DNA of 7,154 nucleotides from Alphaproteobacteria bacterium. Lineage in GTDB: Bacteria; Pseudomonadota; Alphaproteobacteria; Paracaedibacterales; CAIULA01. Within the stretch, counting starts at the first letter, position 1, and each line of letters starts with the position of its first letter. Below the pieces are notes generated by a model. That model did not search any database and had not been told where the DNA came from. It worked only from the letters and a program-made list of their open reading frames with translations. Made by a program: the position numbers and the translations under genes. Location of the stretch: the NCBI GenBank assembly GCA_019751935.1, contig JAIEMR010000136.1, forward strand, positions 1 through 7,154. Direction: 5' to 3'. Positions 5,069 through 7,154 of this stretch are shown one piece after another.

Positions 5069-6382
5069 TCACAAACTTCCTAACAAATCCAAAGTAATAC
5101 CCGCCCGTTCAAGGCCATTTTTCATAAAAACCATCTGATCGGAATACATCATTTCGGGGTCACCACCATGTGAACCATCAACCAAGAAACGAACATTACC
5201 AATCCAAAACTCAACAGTACTTCCATTTCTAAGGGAGCCATTATAGGAACCTCCCCACTGTTGAATAACTGAATTAAGGGCCGGCATTGCTTTTCTCCAC
5301 TTTGGCGGATGGGAAGCAACACTTAAAATCCTTTCTAGAATTGACTTCTGAGATGGTTTTAAAGTTAAAGAAGGTAAGCGATCCCCCTCACCCTTACCTA
5401 CAGCCGATACCTCCTCCAAAGCTTTAGCGGCTATTCCTGCTTCCTTTGCGAGCTTTCTTGCTAATTTAGGATTATTGGTAACGGGAAGTTTTGGTTGTTC
5501 ATAATGAAAATAAGTAGGATTAAAATCAAAATCCTCTTCACCTTCTTCATCTTTTACATCGTCAATCACAGCAGTCGCTTTAGAAACAGCCTCTTTCTCC
5601 TCGATAACTTCAACTGCAGGTGTTGTAGACTCTGCGACTATAGAAACTGCTTGATCAGTCGTTTCTAAAGATTTTTCCAAAATTTCAGCAGTTTTTCGAG
5701 CTGCTGCTGCCTCTACTCTAAGCTGCTTTTTTGTTTTTTTAAGTGGTTCTGGTTTTTTACCCATAATAAAAGCTAAAGAAGCCTCAAGCAAGTGCGGCTC
5801 CAAAAGTTTATAAATTTGCTGAAAATCTTTAAGGTCGCTTGCAATCTGACTTATATCATCCACAACTACACTTGAAGGCTGACGTGTTTTCTTAGATGAT
5901 TTCATGGCTTTTTCACACCCTGCTGCAAGATTTCTTCGTGAAAAGTGATCTGTCATAAGAGTATCAAAATCAGCAAGCGTGACCTCTTCTGTGCCTTTCG
6001 TTTGTAAAGAAACTATTTTATCTAACACCATTCTCCATTCAGCCAAACACCCCTGATTCAGTCTTTGGGCATTGCTTAAGAAAGGTCCCATTACTGAATC
6101 CTTTTTTCTTCCAGCCATCCCCATGATCATGCTCATTAAATCTTCTGCCGCTCCTGGCTCAGAAAGACTTGGAACCAGATGAACAGCACCTTCTCCTTGG
6201 TTACAAATAGCGCGTTGGAATCCTATTGAAATCTCATCTGTCCCGGTTAAAAGGCTCCCTCTTATTTCATAAAAATGAATACGGCTGTCAGCAATGGCTC
6301 TTGCCCGTTGTAAATCCTCATCAAAGGCACAGCAAAGTCCGTTTAAACAAAAGGATAAAAAAAGAAATATTCTTATAATCAC
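5069..6382 (-). CDS. Exported multidomain protein with C-terminal HicA-like domain
   Basis: The protein has 437 residues from GTG 6382. That start has GGAG seven bases upstream and makes a textbook signal peptide (MIIRIFLFLSFCLNGLCCA, cleavage near 19). The in-frame ATG at 6439 lacks a Shine-Dalgarno and would bury the signal behind polar residues. Residues 20-210 form a mostly helical domain I do not recognise, with several cysteines (60, 112, 156) that could pair after export. About 210-270 is Lys/Ala/Glu-rich and probably coiled coil; 275-290 is strongly acidic (DDVKDEEGEEDFDF). The last 75 residues (364-432) resemble the HicA mRNA-interferase fold: MPALNSVIQQWGG, NGSTVEFWIGNVRFLVDGSH and FMKNGLERAGI follow the family's helix, GSxVxF-strand-VxF, PH-like and LxxAGI order. 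The His of the classical GSHxxF motif is replaced by Thr (GST); His405 lies in the later GSHGG. No HicB antitoxin is adjacent. An exported HicA-like domain is odd, and RNase activity should not be assumed. Confidence 0.75.
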   Translation of the reverse strand: MIIRIFLFLSFCLNGLCCAFDEDLQRARAIADSRIHFYEIRGSLLTGTDEISIGFQRAICNQGEGAVHLVPSLSEPGAAEDLMSMIMGMAGRKKDSVMGPFLSNAQRLNQGCLAEWRMVLDKIVSLQTKGTEEVTLADFDTLMTDHFSRRNLAAGCEKAMKSSKKTRQPSSVVVDDISQIASDLKDFQQIYKLLEPHLLEASLAFIMGKKPEPLKKTKKQLRVEAAAARKTAEILEKSLETTDQAVSIVAESTTPAVEVIEEKEAVSKATAVIDDVKDEEGEEDFDFNPTYFHYEQPKLPVTNNPKLARKLAKEAGIAAKALEEVSAVGKGEGDRLPSLTLKPSQKSILERILSVASHPPKWRKAMPALNSVIQQWGGSYNGSLRNGSTVEFWIGNVRFLVDGSHGGDPEMMYSDQMVFMKNGLERAGITLDLLGSL

Positions 6383-6389
6383 GGCAAAT

Positions 6390-6393
6390 CTCC
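6390..6393 (-). promoter_or_regulatory. Shine-Dalgarno site supporting the GTG start at 6382
   Basis: GGAG on the minus strand (6393-6390) is seven bases before GTG 6382-6380, whereas neither the in-frame ATG 6439 nor the TTG 6448 has a ribosome-binding site. TATATATA at 6414-6407 a little further upstream could include a -10, but no matching -35 was found. Confidence 0.65.
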
Positions 6394-6506
6394 AATCTTG
6401 AACATGTATATATAGGCCTTGATCAGAAAATTTATCCATAAGAAACAAATATGGGTTTTAAATTGAATTGATTTCCAGTAGTGTGTTTGGGGAAAAAATT
6501 GAAAAC

Positions 6507-7127
6507 TTAGTTTTGATTCAAAGCCTTGCGCCATCCAGCTTGCTCTAGCCACTTTTCGAATTCCAGGTCACGGGCTTCTTCATCCTCTATAACACCGTTT
6601 TCATCCGTATAGCTTTCCATTTCTCTCCACCTTTGGCTTAAGGATTCCATGCCAATTTGAGCTCGGTATTCATCGGCCTTTTCAGCATCTTCAAGACCTT
6701 TTAAATGCCAACCTTTTCTGCTTGGCCAGAATTGAGTGCCATATTTTTGACGGCCATCCGTATACAAAGCAATGCGATCATATATACAGGCATATTCATG
6801 ACCAACTGCCTCTCCCTTATCAAGCAGCTCTTTGATAGAATCCCTTCCCTGAATCATTTGTTTCGGATGCTCAATTGCATGAATGCAAATAAACCATGCT
6901 GATTCAAAAGCCTTTTTTCCATGAAGTGAAGGAATAGGCCAACCATATTTTGAAATAAAATCCTCGAGGAGTACTAGGTTTTCCTCATGGACTGCTTTCA
7001 TTTTTGGATGATACCCAAACTTTTGGAGCTCTCCGTTTTCAATCAAGGATGCCCTTACCTGCATATCGTGTTCTGCAGCCTGAATAAGCTTCTCTAACTC
7101 TCTGTCTGGGATATTTTTGTTTATCAT
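6507..7127 (-). CDS. DUF6624-family protein
   Basis: The protein has 206 residues with no signal peptide or membrane segment, so it is probably cytosolic. The pattern DxQVR (21-25), HEEN (47-50), YGWP (61-64), AWFICIHAIEHP (77-88), YACIYDRIALY (112-122) and QKYGTQFWP (127-135) follows the conserved order of DUF6624: an Asp/Asn helix, GWP, a QHxxH-like helix, a DR(I/V) helix and QxYGTQ. No biochemical function is established for that family as far as I know; the buried His/Asp residues would suit a small catalytic or metal site, but this is speculation. A charged tail of about 35 residues (TDENGVIEDEEARDLEFEKW and on) extends beyond the core. The start at ATG 7127 has no clear Shine-Dalgarno and lies 27 bases from the window edge, so the promoter is not visible. 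It is upstream of, and on the same strand as, the HicA-like exported protein, 124 bases apart, so co-transcription is possible but not shown. Confidence 0.75.
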   Translation of the reverse strand: MINKNIPDRELEKLIQAAEHDMQVRASLIENGELQKFGYHPKMKAVHEENLVLLEDFISKYGWPIPSLHGKKAFESAWFICIHAIEHPKQMIQGRDSIKELLDKGEAVGHEYACIYDRIALYTDGRQKYGTQFWPSRKGWHLKGLEDAEKADEYRAQIGMESLSQRWREMESYTDENGVIEDEEARDLEFEKWLEQAGWRKALNQN

Positions 7128-7154
7128 TCTGTGATTTTATTTCTTGTTCTAAAA

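Noticed and set aside
6507..7127. The gene next to the HicA-like protein as its HicB antitoxin
   Set aside because: Its motifs fit DUF6624, and it has neither the partial RNase H fold pattern nor the ribbon-helix-helix or HTH end of HicB; it is also 124 bases away.

Overview
The window looks like chromosomal DNA of an AT-leaning Gram-negative alphaproteobacterium. The mix of a MurJ flippase, a Bcr/CflA-type exporter, a CIRCE heat-shock operator and a run of exported, poorly conserved proteins (one with Sel1 repeats) is what I would expect of an intracellular or protist-associated lineage such as Holosporales/Paracaedibacter relatives. That placement is an inference from gene content and composition; no rRNA or other marker is present.

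Layout. Left edge (2-676, +): the C-terminal half of a Bcr/CflA-like major facilitator transporter, cut by the window edge. 677-1300: a self-contained regulatory unit made of a consensus -35, an extended -10, a near-perfect CIRCE inverted repeat (823-849), a Shine-Dalgarno and a 111-residue protein of unknown function (885-1220, +). This is the most interesting item, because CIRCE/HrcA control is normally confined to groESL and hrcA/dnaK operons. 1221-1506: about 290 bases without a gene but rich in inverted repeats: a weak terminator for the small gene, a GC-richer palindrome, a chain of mutually exclusive hairpins, and a terminator candidate for murJ. 1507-3045 (-): murJ, with all the key arginines at E. 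coli positions.

3149-6448 is a block of three exported proteins. A Sel1-repeat protein (-) is divergent from a 288-residue protein (+) whose core resembles a degenerate class I methyltransferase fold. That gene is convergent with a 437-residue protein (-) that has a signal peptide, a coiled-coil/acidic middle and a C-terminal HicA-like domain, with no HicB partner in view. 6507-7127 (-) encodes a DUF6624-family protein.

Apart from murJ and the transporter, nothing can be tied to a known pathway. The exported proteins could be envelope or host-interaction factors, but the sequence alone does not show this. Three gene starts were moved from the longest reading frame: 885 (Shine-Dalgarno at 875-878), 4083 (signal peptide begins there) and a GTG at 6382 (Shine-Dalgarno at 6390-6393 plus a canonical signal peptide).
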